Part shown: positions 8,546-18,470 of the stretch, piece after piece
Layout of the letters: each line of letters begins with the position of its first letter
How positions within the stretch are numbered: the stretch's first letter is position 1
From: UBA4486 sp041984885
Lineage (GTDB): Bacteria > Pseudomonadota > Gammaproteobacteria > Eutrophobiales > Eutrophobiaceae
DNA length: 64,000 bases
Direction of reading: 5' to 3'
Assembly: GCA_041984885.1 (NCBI GenBank)
Contig: JBHIXH010000005.1
Location: forward strand, 31,003 to 95,002
Notes under the pieces: generated by a model
What the model saw: the letters and a program-made list of their open reading frames with translations, nothing else
What the model was told of the DNA's origin: nothing
The model's database searches: none
Translations under genes and position numbers: made by a program

Positions 8546-10609
8546 TCAGCCGGTTTTAAAGCTGCCTACCTGTTGTTTTAACTGATCCGACATACGGTTC
8601 AGGGCTGCAATTTCTTCCAGTGTCGTGCCACTATTGCTGGCAAATGTTTCTGATACTTCCCTGATATTCAGAATATTCTGATTAATTTCATTAGCCACGT
8701 GGCTTTGCTGCTCGGTTGCCAGAGCAACTTGAGCATTCATTTCATTTATCCTGGTTATTGAGGCGGTGATCTCGGCCAGCGCCTGTGAAGTCTCGTTGGC
8801 CTGATGAACACTTGCCTCGCTTTTTTGCTTGTCTTTTTCCATTGTTGAGACCGCCTCTTCAACGCCGGTTTGCAGGCGCTCAATAATCTCCTGGATTTCA
8901 GTAGTGGATTCCTGTGAGCGTTGAGCGAGAGTTCGTACTTCGTCTGCAACGACAGCGAAGCCGCGACCCTGTTCCCCGGCACGGGCAGCTTCGATTGCCG
9001 CGTTGAGCGCAAGCAGATTGGTCTGCTCGGCAATGCCGCGAATCACATCCAGCACCGTCCCGATAGCGACACTTTCTTCCTTGACTGAATGGATCAATTC
9101 CGAGGCCATGCCGATCTCATGTGCAACGTTTTGAATAGTTGCAACAGTAGACGTCATAACCGTTTTGCCATTTTCCGCCAACTGATCGGTTCGACGGGTT
9201 TCTTCAGAGGCCCTGATTGCAGAATTTGCGACTTCCTGAACAGAAGCTGCCATTTCATTCACCGCACTGGCCAGTACTTCGGTTTCTTTCTGCTGACGAT
9301 GCATGCCATCGCTGTGATCGCGGGCAGAATTCTCGAGATTTGCCGTCGCTTGCGACACGGCAGAAGCCGCATCAAGCACACCGGTAACCAGCGTCTGGAA
9401 ACGTTCGACCATCTCGTTGATATGTGCACCAAGCGCACGAATCTCGTTGCCGGAACCGGTTTGTGATGTGGAAATTTTATAGCCCGAGATATCAAGTTTT
9501 TGTGTTAAATCACCTTGCCCGATTAATCTTAACTTTGGAATGAAGTCTTTCAGCGGTTGCAGCTGTTTTTGTAAAATCACATACATCATTGCAGTCATCA
9601 ACGCACAAACAAGTAAACTGATCAGGATTAATTTATTACGCAGACTTGCGCTGGCAGCAGACAGCTCTTTTTCCGATGCTTCAACGACAACGACCCAGTT
9701 CCATCCGGGCATGTATTTCCACGTAGCTAATCGCTTGCCATCATCGCCCATCGCCGCAGACGGGGTATAGGTAACAAGTCCGTTTTTCTCGGTTAATAAC
9801 CTGGATAATGTTGACCGACCACTGGCACTGGCAAGATCGAGTACTGGTTTCCCCTCCATGGTCGGGTGTGATACCAGCATGCCCTTGTTTTTGCTGTTGT
9901 TGTCTACAACGTAGGCAAAACCGGTTTCGCCAATTTTCATTGAACGCACGGTATCTTTAAGCGACTGTAAATCATTTGTGAAATCAAAACCGATAAATAA
10001 AATACCGATTATCCGGCCACTGTTGCCCTCGATCGGTATGTACTCGGTCATATATTCACGACCAAACAGGCGGGCGCGTCCAAAATACTTCTCGCCATTT
10101 AATATTTTTTTATAGCCCGGATGTTTTTTCCCGAGGTACGTTCCGATTGCCCGATCACCGTTTTCTTTTTTTAATGACGTGGTGATGCGGAGGAAATCGT
10201 CGTTATCACGGACAAACACGGTCGCAACTCCACCTGTCATGCTTGTAAAGTAATCGACGTTTTCAAAGTTCAGATTTAAGGGCTCGTCATCATGGAACAT
10301 AACAGGGCTGGCCTGACCAGAGACCAGGGTCGTTTCAAAGCCGGAAACTGAAAACTTTCCGGGGAACAATGAATAAAATATCTCGCCAAGGCGATCCGTA
10401 TCATGTTCAAGCGTTACCCCGAGTAACTCGAACATCTGGCTGGTCATGTTGGCTTCCTGCTGCATACGATATTCAGATTGTTGCAACATGCTGCGATTGG
10501 TGTCCCAGGCGACATAGCCGGTGAAACATGTGAACGCCGCGAGCGTGACAGAGAAGAGTACGATGGCGGTCTGGTGCAGGATAGACAGCCGATAAAATGC
10601 TTGCAGCAT
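8546..10609 (-). CDS. Methyl-accepting chemotaxis protein with periplasmic Cache-type sensor
   Basis: 687 residues with the standard chemoreceptor plan: helix 1 (about 13–33), a periplasmic sensor of some 290 residues resembling the Cache_3–Cache_2 fusion (ends in a KYMPGWNWVVVVEA strand typical of Cache domains), helix 2 (about 325–347), HAMP, then a long cytoplasmic coiled coil. The highly conserved tip that binds CheA/CheW is intact (IAEQTNLLALNAAIEAARAG). No C-terminal pentapeptide for CheR tethering is seen; the protein ends VGSFKTG. The ligand cannot be told; related sensors bind small organic acids. No other chemotaxis core genes lie in the window, so it must plug into a distant CheA system. 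Confidence 0.93.
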   Translation of the reverse strand: MLQAFYRLSILHQTAIVLFSVTLAAFTCFTGYVAWDTNRSMLQQSEYRMQQEANMTSQMFELLGVTLEHDTDRLGEIFYSLFPGKFSVSGFETTLVSGQASPVMFHDDEPLNLNFENVDYFTSMTGGVATVFVRDNDDFLRITTSLKKENGDRAIGTYLGKKHPGYKKILNGEKYFGRARLFGREYMTEYIPIEGNSGRIIGILFIGFDFTNDLQSLKDTVRSMKIGETGFAYVVDNNSKNKGMLVSHPTMEGKPVLDLASASGRSTLSRLLTEKNGLVTYTPSAAMGDDGKRLATWKYMPGWNWVVVVEASEKELSAASASLRNKLILISLLVCALMTAMMYVILQKQLQPLKDFIPKLRLIGQGDLTQKLDISGYKISTSQTGSGNEIRALGAHINEMVERFQTLVTGVLDAASAVSQATANLENSARDHSDGMHRQQKETEVLASAVNEMAASVQEVANSAIRASEETRRTDQLAENGKTVMTSTVATIQNVAHEIGMASELIHSVKEESVAIGTVLDVIRGIAEQTNLLALNAAIEAARAGEQGRGFAVVADEVRTLAQRSQESTTEIQEIIERLQTGVEEAVSTMEKDKQKSEASVHQANETSQALAEITASITRINEMNAQVALATEQQSHVANEINQNILNIREVSETFASNSGTTLEEIAALNRMSDQLKQQVGSFKTG

Positions 10610-10751
10610 AATATTGTCCTTGCGTTAAACTGGAATTAAAAATATGGCAATGGCAATTATTTCGACCAGTTGCACAGGTTTCTTTAATACCGAATAAACG
10701 CATAGAACGACACTGAACAATGTTATGTCAAGTTTCCAGATAATGCTCTAA

Positions 10752-12167
10752 ATGCCTGTAATAAAAAGATTTATTTCGCTGATTTGTAACCGGTATACAG
10801 CCATAATCCTGCTTACTGCGGTCGTGGTTTCCGGTTTTTTTCTGAGCAAAATCGCCGAACCGCAACCGGACCTGAAACGACTGTTCGCGGATTCCCGGAA
10901 AGTGTCAGATCAACCGCCGGTCATATTTATCCACGGGGTGCTCGGCAGTAAATTACGTGACCGGGAAACCGGCGAAGAGGGCTGGTTTCATTCGCCCTGG
11001 AAGTTACTGTTTGATGAATTTGCTCATCTTGCTCACGAGATAGATCCATCCACGCTCGAGATAAAACCCAACCGCTATGAAGCCTATGAATTGGCCGGCG
11101 ATATCATCGGCAAGGATTTCTACGGCAATATCATCAAGACACTGGCAGAGTATGGTGGATTCCAGCTGACCACGCCCGGACAAAAAGTCGATCCCGGTGA
11201 GAAGCACTACTATGTCTTCTTATATGACTGGCGCCAGGACAATGTCAAAAGTGCCGCGCAACTGGCGGATCTGGTCGACCAGATAAGACTTGATTATAAC
11301 GATCCCGATTTAAAAGTAGACCTGGTCGCCCATAGCATGGGTGGTCTGATTTCACGTTATTACATTCGTTACGGTCGCGAAGACGTGACGAATGATAACG
11401 ATTTCCCGGTGAACCTGTATGGCGGTCAACGGGTCCGCCGTGTGATATTGCTGGGCACGCCAAGCCTCGGCTCGGTTGAGATGCTAAACGCGTTTATCGG
11501 TGGAATTGAACTGGGTCTGAAACGCATCAACAGTGAAACACTGGTAACGATGCCAAGCCTGTATCAGCTGTTACCACACCCGTTAAATGACTGGATTGTC
11601 ACTTCAACCGGTAAGTCACTGGATAGGGATTTGTTTGATATCGACACATGGCGGCGATTCCAGTGGGCTATCTTTGATCCTGCCGTGCGAAAACGGATTC
11701 GTAAAAATTTTGTTGATCCTGACTCTGCTGATCAGTATCTACAGACACTGGAACGTTTCTTTAACAAGTCTATCGAAAGGGCAAGACGTTTTGTCTGGTC
11801 GTTGACGGTACCCTTGCCGAAAAACCATCCGACACTTATCGTATTCGGCGGGGACTGCCATCTGACACCGGCGCGGATCATTGTGGAAGAAGTGGAGGGC
11901 GAATCAGTTATTCGAATGTACCCGGATGAAATTACACAACCGGTAGCAGGCATCGATTATGAAAAATTATTGCTGGAGCCCGGTGATCGATCAGTGACCA
12001 AAGCATCGTTACTCGGTCGTAATGTGCTCGATCCAACCGTGCCACGTCACCAGTATTCATTTTTCCCCATTAATTACGGCGTGTTGTTATGCGAGCAACA
12101 TAACAGCCTGACAGGCAATATCAGTTTTCAGGATAACTTGTTAAATGCATTATTAATTCGCGACTAG
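10752..12167 (+). CDS. Membrane-anchored lipase/acyltransferase of the LCAT-like alpha/beta-hydrolase family
   Basis: 471 residues. An N-terminal hydrophobic helix (about 15–33) should anchor or export it. FIHGVLGSKL (59–68) is the oxyanion-hole loop of lecithin:cholesterol acyltransferase-like enzymes, and AHSMGG (193–198) carries the nucleophile S195. Near the C-terminus an Asp in LEPGDRSVT and a His in CEQHNSLTG fit the rest of the triad. The family hydrolyses or transacylates phospholipids and other esters. It is the first of three closely spaced plus-strand genes (gaps of 24 and 4 bases) with a RoxA-like cytochrome and a catalase-like protein, suggesting lipid release followed by oxidative handling. 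Substrate is not deducible. Confidence 0.82.
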   Translation: MPVIKRFISLICNRYTAIILLTAVVVSGFFLSKIAEPQPDLKRLFADSRKVSDQPPVIFIHGVLGSKLRDRETGEEGWFHSPWKLLFDEFAHLAHEIDPSTLEIKPNRYEAYELAGDIIGKDFYGNIIKTLAEYGGFQLTTPGQKVDPGEKHYYVFLYDWRQDNVKSAAQLADLVDQIRLDYNDPDLKVDLVAHSMGGLISRYYIRYGREDVTNDNDFPVNLYGGQRVRRVILLGTPSLGSVEMLNAFIGGIELGLKRINSETLVTMPSLYQLLPHPLNDWIVTSTGKSLDRDLFDIDTWRRFQWAIFDPAVRKRIRKNFVDPDSADQYLQTLERFFNKSIERARRFVWSLTVPLPKNHPTLIVFGGDCHLTPARIIVEEVEGESVIRMYPDEITQPVAGIDYEKLLLEPGDRSVTKASLLGRNVLDPTVPRHQYSFFPINYGVLLCEQHNSLTGNISFQDNLLNALLIRD

Positions 12168-12191
12168 AATTAAACCTGAGGATATTCATCT

Positions 12192-13916
12192 ATGAATCTG
12201 CATCGTTTATTCCGCAATCCGGTCGTACCCGTATTCCTGTTATTTGTTTCTATCAGTGCACACGCAATTTCTGATGTGCAAGATCCGCAAGCGTTAAACC
12301 TGAACGAATATATTCACCTGGAACAAAACTGGGATGCCGATGATCGTGACTGGTTTTATTTTACCGACCAGGGTTCGCGACTGATATCTTATGAAATATT
12401 TATCAATCTGGAGCAGTCAGATAGCGAGGTATTGTTTCGGGACCCGCTACACCTGTTGAAATACGGCATCATCCCGGCTGCTAAATCAAAACGCAACCCG
12501 GACGGTTTGCCACTCGGGTTCACCGAAGCGGACGGGTCTCTGGGGCTGAATTGTGCGGCCTGCCATACGCAACTACTCAAATACAATAATAAATTTATTC
12601 GTATAGACGGCGGCCAGGCGATGCTTGACCTGCAGGCTTTTCTCCTGGCACTGGAGAACGCATTACTGGTAAATCTTAATGACGAGGAAAAATTTATACG
12701 TCTGACGAAACGGATACTCGGCGATACACCTGATGCAATGGAGCAACAGCGGATTCGTTCGCTATTACAGGCCGAGCACTCCAGGCGCCAGCATAATAAC
12801 AGGGCAAACGCAACGGACGTGCCTTATGGTTACACACGACTGGATGCGTTCGGTGCAATTCTAAACAAGGGGTTATTGCTGACCGGTGTGAAAGATAATT
12901 TTGTCTCGCCAAATGCTCCGACCAGCTATCCGTATATCTGGGACACACCGCAACATGATTACGTCGAATGGAATGGCTCTCAGTCCAACTCGGACATCGG
13001 TGCTTTGGCCCGCAATGTCGGCGAGGTCATTGGTGTGTTCGGCAACGTGCAAACGAAACCGGTGAAATGGATCGGCGTAATTGATGGCGGCTACCGCTCA
13101 TCGATACAAGCGAAGAACCTGCGCGAACTGGAAAAGAAAGTCGCGGAATTATATTCACCGCTGTGGCCTGATATTTTCCCGCCAATTGATACGGTAAAAG
13201 CAGAGCAGGGCAGAGTATTATTTGAACAGTATTGCCTCAGTTGTCACCTGGATATTGATCGCACTGATCCGGACAGAAAAATCAAGGTCCGCATGAGTAC
13301 CCTTGACGCGATAGAAACCGATCCGTTAATGGCGTCAAACGTACTGACAGCCCATGGCAAGACCGGGGTGTTCAAGGGCAGAAAACGTTTTTACACGGTA
13401 GGCGCTGTGCTCGGTGATGAAGCGCCGGCGTTATTTATTGTGAATAACCTGATGGGTGGTGTACTGAAAAATAATCCGATCCAGAGCCTGCGCGCCATTC
13501 GTGATTCGAAAAAAATGGGGCATCCGCAAGAAATTCATCCACCCAAATATGTGGATGGGGAAATCATTGAACGTGGGCAGGAAGTATCCGATCGGGCATT
13601 ACTGGCGTACAAGGCCAGGCCGATGAATGGCATCTGGGCAGGCGCCCCGTATTTACATAACGGGTCTGTGCCAAACCTGTATGAATTAATGTTGCCGGCC
13701 GAGGAACGTTCGAAAACGTTTTATATCGGTGCCTGGGAATACGATCCGATCAAGGTTGGTTACGTTGATACACAACGCCCCGGTTCTTTTTTATTTGATA
13801 CCCGGTTGCCCGGTAACAGTAATGCCGGACACGAGTATGGCACCGGCAAGGACGGTCTGAGGGTGCTGGATGAGAATGAAATCCAGGCCGTTGTTGAGTA
13901 TATGAAATCGTTGTAA
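12192..13916 (+). CDS. Exported di-heme cytochrome c, RoxA/cytochrome-c-peroxidase-like
   Basis: 574 residues with a signal peptide (cleavage near AHA-IS, residue 25). Two heme c motifs are seen: C121AACH125 and C348LSCH352. The stretches DTPQHDYVEWNG, ALARNVGEVIGVFG and KARPMNGIWAGAPYLHNGS are typical of the large di-heme proteins that include rubber oxygenase RoxA and MauG/CcpA-like peroxidases. Family members cleave polyisoprene or unsaturated chains, or use peroxide. It should act in the periplasm or outside the cell. It lies 24 bases after the lipase and 4 bases before the catalase-like gene, so the three are likely one transcript. Whether it acts as oxygenase or peroxidase cannot be told from sequence. 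Confidence 0.85.
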   Translation: MNLHRLFRNPVVPVFLLFVSISAHAISDVQDPQALNLNEYIHLEQNWDADDRDWFYFTDQGSRLISYEIFINLEQSDSEVLFRDPLHLLKYGIIPAAKSKRNPDGLPLGFTEADGSLGLNCAACHTQLLKYNNKFIRIDGGQAMLDLQAFLLALENALLVNLNDEEKFIRLTKRILGDTPDAMEQQRIRSLLQAEHSRRQHNNRANATDVPYGYTRLDAFGAILNKGLLLTGVKDNFVSPNAPTSYPYIWDTPQHDYVEWNGSQSNSDIGALARNVGEVIGVFGNVQTKPVKWIGVIDGGYRSSIQAKNLRELEKKVAELYSPLWPDIFPPIDTVKAEQGRVLFEQYCLSCHLDIDRTDPDRKIKVRMSTLDAIETDPLMASNVLTAHGKTGVFKGRKRFYTVGAVLGDEAPALFIVNNLMGGVLKNNPIQSLRAIRDSKKMGHPQEIHPPKYVDGEIIERGQEVSDRALLAYKARPMNGIWAGAPYLHNGSVPNLYELMLPAEERSKTFYIGAWEYDPIKVGYVDTQRPGSFLFDTRLPGNSNAGHEYGTGKDGLRVLDENEIQAVVEYMKSL

Positions 13917-13920
13917 CCGG

Positions 13921-15009
13921 ATGCGCTGGCTCAGCTATTGTGTAGTATTAGCGGTGTGCCTCGCAGGGTTTATTGGTTGGCACTGGCATGTCCCGTCCGA
14001 GGTCACAACCGAGGAGGTATTCAGGGGAGATGAAGCCGAACAAACCGAGCGTGCAATCAACAATTTTCTTGCTGTAGTCACAAAAAATCAAACTGACTAC
14101 GTTGCCAGGGGTGCGCATGCGAAGGGTCATGCCTGCGTCAAGGCATGGTTTGAGGTCAATACGGATTTAACCACTGACTTTCAGCACGGCATATTTTCCA
14201 GACCAGGCATTCGCTATAAAAGCTGGATCCGGTTTTCCAATGGTGCTTCAAGCGTGAAGGCCAACCATGATGCAAACAGGGATGCCCGCGGTATGGCCAT
14301 CAAGTTATTCCGGTTGAGGCAGGATGGTCTGCCGCTGAATAATGATGAGTCGAATACGCAGGATTTCCTGATGCACGATCACCCGGTATTTTTTACCGAA
14401 GACATCGATGACTACAATCAGTTCGTCGAGAGTGAAAACAAGGTGCTGTATTTTGTTGCCAGCCTGAATCCGTTCAAATGGAAGTTGAGGGAAATGCAAC
14501 ACGGCCTGGCAACGCTGAAAGAACCACCACCAAGCCCGCTGCATAATCAATATTTCAGTAATACTGCGTACAAACTCGGGCCACATAATATAAAATTTTC
14601 TGCCAGTGCCTGCGGCACCATGACTACACCTTCTCCGGACAGGTCAGACCCGGACTTTCTACGCAAAACAATGACCCGGGAACTGACAGAATCAGCAAGC
14701 TGTTTTCGCTTCAACGTGCAACAGCAAAATCCCGACAGGCTAATGCCAATAGAAGACCCCAGTGTACGCTGGCAGGAAGAGGAGTCGCCGTTTATTCCGG
14801 TTGCGACAATCCGGATTCCGCAACAGGAGATCGATTCTTCCGAACAGCAGCAATTTTGTGAGAACCTGTCATTTTCACCATGGAATAATCTGCCTGCACA
14901 CCGTCCGATCGGTCAATTAAACCGAATCCGCAAACAGGTTTATGCGGCAATCGCCCGGTTTCGTCTGGAACAAAACCGGCAGCAGGTACCGACTGACTTG
15001 TCCTGGTAA
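13921..15009 (+). CDS. Small heme catalase-family protein (SrpA / allene-oxide-synthase-like)
   Basis: 362 residues, much shorter than a classic catalase, with an N-terminal hydrophobic helix (about 4–20) for export or anchoring. The distal His is H66 in GAHAKG, matching the HAKG of catalases. The expected distal Asn region reads MHDHPVFF, so by my alignment the Asn is an Asp. The proximal Tyr is in RKQVY near the C-terminus. RFSNGASS and ANRDARGMAIK are family landmarks. Relatives use organic or fatty-acid hydroperoxides rather than only H2O2. Directly follows the di-heme cytochrome (4 bases), so it may act on or protect against peroxides made there. Confidence 0.83.
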   Translation: MRWLSYCVVLAVCLAGFIGWHWHVPSEVTTEEVFRGDEAEQTERAINNFLAVVTKNQTDYVARGAHAKGHACVKAWFEVNTDLTTDFQHGIFSRPGIRYKSWIRFSNGASSVKANHDANRDARGMAIKLFRLRQDGLPLNNDESNTQDFLMHDHPVFFTEDIDDYNQFVESENKVLYFVASLNPFKWKLREMQHGLATLKEPPPSPLHNQYFSNTAYKLGPHNIKFSASACGTMTTPSPDRSDPDFLRKTMTRELTESASCFRFNVQQQNPDRLMPIEDPSVRWQEEESPFIPVATIRIPQQEIDSSEQQQFCENLSFSPWNNLPAHRPIGQLNRIRKQVYAAIARFRLEQNRQQVPTDLSW

Positions 15010-15059
15010 AATAAAAAATCCGGATTAAGTATCGGTTTTGATTGCGGTAAACTTCCTCG

Positions 15060-15695
15060 ATGAAGTTTGATCCTGCTTGTACAAAATGTCCGCGCCTGGC
15101 CGCGCACCTATCAACTGTTCGCCAGCAATACCCTGATTATTATGCAGCACCAGTGCCTGCCTTTGGTGTAAAAAAACCGGAGCTGCTGATTGTTGGGCTG
15201 GCCCCGGGCATGCACGGCGCCAATGCCACAGGTCGTCCATTTACCGGGGATCATGCCGGCATCATGTTATATCAGACCCTGCACGACTCCGGATTTAGTA
15301 GCAGACCGGTTTCTGTTTCCGCGCAGGACAAATTGAAATTAAAACGCTGTCGTATCACGAATGCGGTGAAATGTTTGCCGCCTGAGAACAAGCCGACAAC
15401 GGCCGAGATTAAAACCTGCAATGCTTATCTGAAGTCGGAACTGGAAGCGCTGTCAAATCCTCTTGTGATCCTTGCTCTGGGCAAGATCGCGCACGATGCC
15501 ATTCTCAGGGCGCTGCAATACAAGCTTTCCGAGATGCCCTTTCGTCATGGTGCCGCTTATTCTATTGAGCAGGGAAAATGGTTGCTCGATTCCTACCATT
15601 GCAGTCGGTATAACACGCAAACCAGGCGCCTGACGCAGAAAATGTTTTCCGACGTATTCTGTCAGGTCAGGGAATTACTGGAGCAGGGCAGTTGA
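15060..15695 (+). CDS. Uracil-DNA glycosylase, family 5 (UDGb-like)
   Basis: Removes uracil and other deaminated bases from DNA. 211 residues. Motif A is GLAPGMHGANATGRPFTGD (46–64), the family-5 form. The motif near the C-terminus is SYHCSRYNTQTRRLT, matching the SYHPSxxNTxxxRLT pattern of UDGb, except that Cys replaces the usual Pro. Four cysteines, C7, C10, C105 and C120, are placed as ligands of the [4Fe-4S] cluster. Its TGA overlaps the TTG start of uvrC by four bases (TTGA), so the two DNA repair genes are probably translationally coupled. This pairing with uvrC is not the usual E. coli context. Confidence 0.88.
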   Translation: MKFDPACTKCPRLAAHLSTVRQQYPDYYAAPVPAFGVKKPELLIVGLAPGMHGANATGRPFTGDHAGIMLYQTLHDSGFSSRPVSVSAQDKLKLKRCRITNAVKCLPPENKPTTAEIKTCNAYLKSELEALSNPLVILALGKIAHDAILRALQYKLSEMPFRHGAAYSIEQGKWLLDSYHCSRYNTQTRRLTQKMFSDVFCQVRELLEQGS

Positions 15696-17524
15696 TATAC
15701 AAAATCAACAAAGACAAGGATGCCGCGCCAAAACGACTGCCAACACGTCCCGGTGTCTATCGGATGTTGAGTAAAGACAGCGATATTCTCTATGTCGGTA
15801 AAGCCGGTAACCTGAAAAATCGTCTCGGTAGTTATTTCGGTAGTAGCACAGCGATGCCGGTAAAAACGCGCGCGTTGATGTCGAATACGATTGCCATTGA
15901 AGTCACGATCACCCGCACCGAGGCAGAGGCCCTGGTGCTGGAGAATAACCTGATCAAGCAGCATCGCCCACGCTATAACGTTTTATTGCGTGACGACAAG
16001 TCATATCCGTATATCTATCTTTCCAGTCAGCAGGACTATCCGCGTTTGCGTTTTCATCGAGGAGCCCGCAAAGGCAAGGGGCGTTACTTTGGGCCGTTCC
16101 CGAATGCGGGATCGGTTCGTCGTACGTTGAACCTGTTACAAAAATTATTCCAGGTGCGCTCATGTGAGGATTCGGTATTTAAAAATCGGTCACGCCCCTG
16201 TTTGCAATACCAGATTAAGCGTTGTTCAGCGCCCTGCGTCAATTATATTTCAAGTGATGCCTATCAGAACGACATACGCCATGCCGTTTTGTTTCTTGAA
16301 GGCAAAAATGAAGAAGTGATCGAGTCGCTGTATGCACCCATGCAGCAGGCATCCGATGCGCTGGATTTCGAAAAGGCCGCACATTACCGCGACCAGATAC
16401 AGCATTTACGAAAAATTCAGGAACAGGAATTAATGCACGGTGTGGATGGCGATGTGGATATCGTTGCCTGTGCAACTGAAGGAGGGATTGCCTGTGTGCA
16501 GATGTTTTCCATACGCAATGGTCTCAACCTGGGTAGCAAGGCATTTTTCCCCAGGCAGGCAAAAAACGCGGATGTCGAGGACGTGTTAGCCGCTTTTCTG
16601 TCGCAATATTATCTTGACCAATTACAAGACAAGTCGATTCCAGGTGAAATCCTGATCAGTCATGCCTGCGAATTCAGTTCCGCTCTTGCCGAGGCACTGA
16701 GTAATGAAAGAGGTATAAAAACCGATGTCAGGCACAGGGTAAAAGGTGAACGGCGCAAGTGGCTGGATATGGCGATGGAAAATGCCCGTAGCGCGATCGC
16801 CGCGCAACTGGCAACAGAGAAAAATCAGACACAAAGATTGCAACAGCTTGCAAAAACACTGAAGCTGGCCGAACTGGAACGAATAGAGTGCTTTGATATC
16901 AGCCATACGCAGGGTAATGAAACGGTTGCCTCCTGTGTCGTCTATACACAAGGTGGCATGGCAAACAGTGAATATCGAAGATTTAATATTCGTGATGTTA
17001 AGGCGGGTGATGATTACGCAGCAATGCAGCAGGCACTGCAGCGCCGGTATCTGCGCGTCAAGAAAGAAGAAGGTGTGTTGCCGGACCTGATATTGATTGA
17101 TGGAGGCAAGGGCCAGACACGTATCGCCAGGGAAGTCATGATCGAGTTGCAATTACCGGCGGTTAAAGTAATCGGTGTATCCAAGGGACCGGATCGCAGG
17201 GCCGGGCAGGAAAAATTAATTCTTGTTGATGAAAATGCTACGATGCAACTGGCTGCGGATACGCCAGCGCTACATCTGATTCAGCAAATACGGGATGAAG
17301 CGCATCGGTTTGCTATTACCGGCCACAGACAACGACGCAAGCAACAAGCGACACATTCGACGTTAGAGGATATTCCCGGTGTTGGTAGTAAACGGCGGCA
17401 AGGTCTGTTGAAATATTTTGGTGGGATGCAAGGTGTTAAACGCGCCGGTGTGGCTGACTTGTCCTGTGTTCCCGGTATTAACAAGAAACTGGCGCAATTA
17501 ATTTATGACCGCTTACACGACTGA
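15692..17524 (+). CDS. uvrC: UvrABC system protein C, excinuclease subunit
   Basis: Makes both incisions in nucleotide excision repair. 610 residues, the same as E. coli. The N-terminal GIY-YIG nuclease (PGVYRMLSKDSDILYVGKAG, residues about 18–40), a UVR helix pair (about 205–235), the RNase H-like nuclease (CFDISHTQGNETVASCV) and a C-terminal helix-hairpin-helix pair (IPGVGSKRRQGLLKYFGG) are all in order. The start is a TTG at 15692 overlapping the stop of the glycosylase; no ATG is available near the family N-terminus. The stop overlaps the pgsA start (TGATG), so uvrC–pgsA is coupled as in many gammaproteobacteria. Confidence 0.96.
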   Translation: MIYKINKDKDAAPKRLPTRPGVYRMLSKDSDILYVGKAGNLKNRLGSYFGSSTAMPVKTRALMSNTIAIEVTITRTEAEALVLENNLIKQHRPRYNVLLRDDKSYPYIYLSSQQDYPRLRFHRGARKGKGRYFGPFPNAGSVRRTLNLLQKLFQVRSCEDSVFKNRSRPCLQYQIKRCSAPCVNYISSDAYQNDIRHAVLFLEGKNEEVIESLYAPMQQASDALDFEKAAHYRDQIQHLRKIQEQELMHGVDGDVDIVACATEGGIACVQMFSIRNGLNLGSKAFFPRQAKNADVEDVLAAFLSQYYLDQLQDKSIPGEILISHACEFSSALAEALSNERGIKTDVRHRVKGERRKWLDMAMENARSAIAAQLATEKNQTQRLQQLAKTLKLAELERIECFDISHTQGNETVASCVVYTQGGMANSEYRRFNIRDVKAGDDYAAMQQALQRRYLRVKKEEGVLPDLILIDGGKGQTRIAREVMIELQLPAVKVIGVSKGPDRRAGQEKLILVDENATMQLAADTPALHLIQQIRDEAHRFAITGHRQRRKQQATHSTLEDIPGVGSKRRQGLLKYFGGMQGVKRAGVADLSCVPGINKKLAQLIYDRLHD

Positions 17525-18075
17525 TGTTTAATATCCCGAACTCCCTGACACTGCTGCGTATCGCACTGATTCCGGTATTCGTGCTTATATTTTACCTGGA
17601 TATTCGTCACGCTAATTTTTATGCCTGCGCAGTTTTTGTGCTGGCAGCACTAACGGATATGCTGGATGGCTACCTGGCAAGAAAACTGGAACAAACGTCA
17701 AAGCTGGGTGCGTTTCTTGATCCGGTTGCGGATAAATTAATGGTCGCCGTTGTACTTGTGCTTTTGGTAGAGAAGCACCCGACACCCTGGCTGGCATTGC
17801 CCGCAGCCGTGATCATTGGCCGTGAAATTACCGTATCGGCATTGCGTGAATGGATGGCAGAGCTCGGTGCCAGAAGCCGGGTGTCTGTTTCGAATCTCGG
17901 GAAATTTAAAACCGGCTGCCAGATGACATCGTTAATCCTGCTTATCCTGGGACAGACGCTATTTTTTATCCCGTGTTATGACGCGGGCTTAATCCTGTTG
18001 TACATAGCGGCATTATTGACGCTTTGGTCCATGTTCGACTATCTCCGTAGTGCATGGCCAAAATTACTTGAATAA
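17524..18075 (+). CDS. pgsA: CDP-diacylglycerol–glycerol-3-phosphate 3-phosphatidyltransferase
   Basis: Inner-membrane enzyme for the committed step to phosphatidylglycerol and cardiolipin. 183 residues with about five hydrophobic helices. The CDP-alcohol phosphotransferase signature DG-x2-AR-x8-G-x3-D-x3-D is perfect, starting at DGYLAR. Starts with the family's MFNIPNSLTLLRI. The ATG overlaps the uvrC stop by one base. Followed 84 bases later by tRNA-Gly, the same order as in E. coli (uvrC–pgsA–glyW). Confidence 0.97.
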   Translation: MFNIPNSLTLLRIALIPVFVLIFYLDIRHANFYACAVFVLAALTDMLDGYLARKLEQTSKLGAFLDPVADKLMVAVVLVLLVEKHPTPWLALPAAVIIGREITVSALREWMAELGARSRVSVSNLGKFKTGCQMTSLILLILGQTLFFIPCYDAGLILLYIAALLTLWSMFDYLRSAWPKLLE

Positions 18076-18159
18076 TCAAGAATATACAGTGATAATCGGA
18101 TGGCAGTTGACTAACAAGTAAGCACAGCTACAATAGCGCGCCTGTCGTTCATCTCTTCT

Positions 18160-18235
<76 letters not shown>

Positions 18236-18470
18236 AATTCTCACGGCAACGCCAATTTTTATACTCATTTCGTTCAATGGGTTGTCGGGCGATTGCTGTC
18301 TCGCCCCCACGATCCCGGAAGTGTTCTCTCGACCGTCCTTTACAAATAAGAAAATATCTCATCATTGTTGTATTGAACCGTCAGCACTATTCTTGTTGAC
18401 GATGAGAACGAATATAGTTGTATTTGATTGACTAAATGAACGTTCACCGGGCTGAATTGCCGCTGTAATC

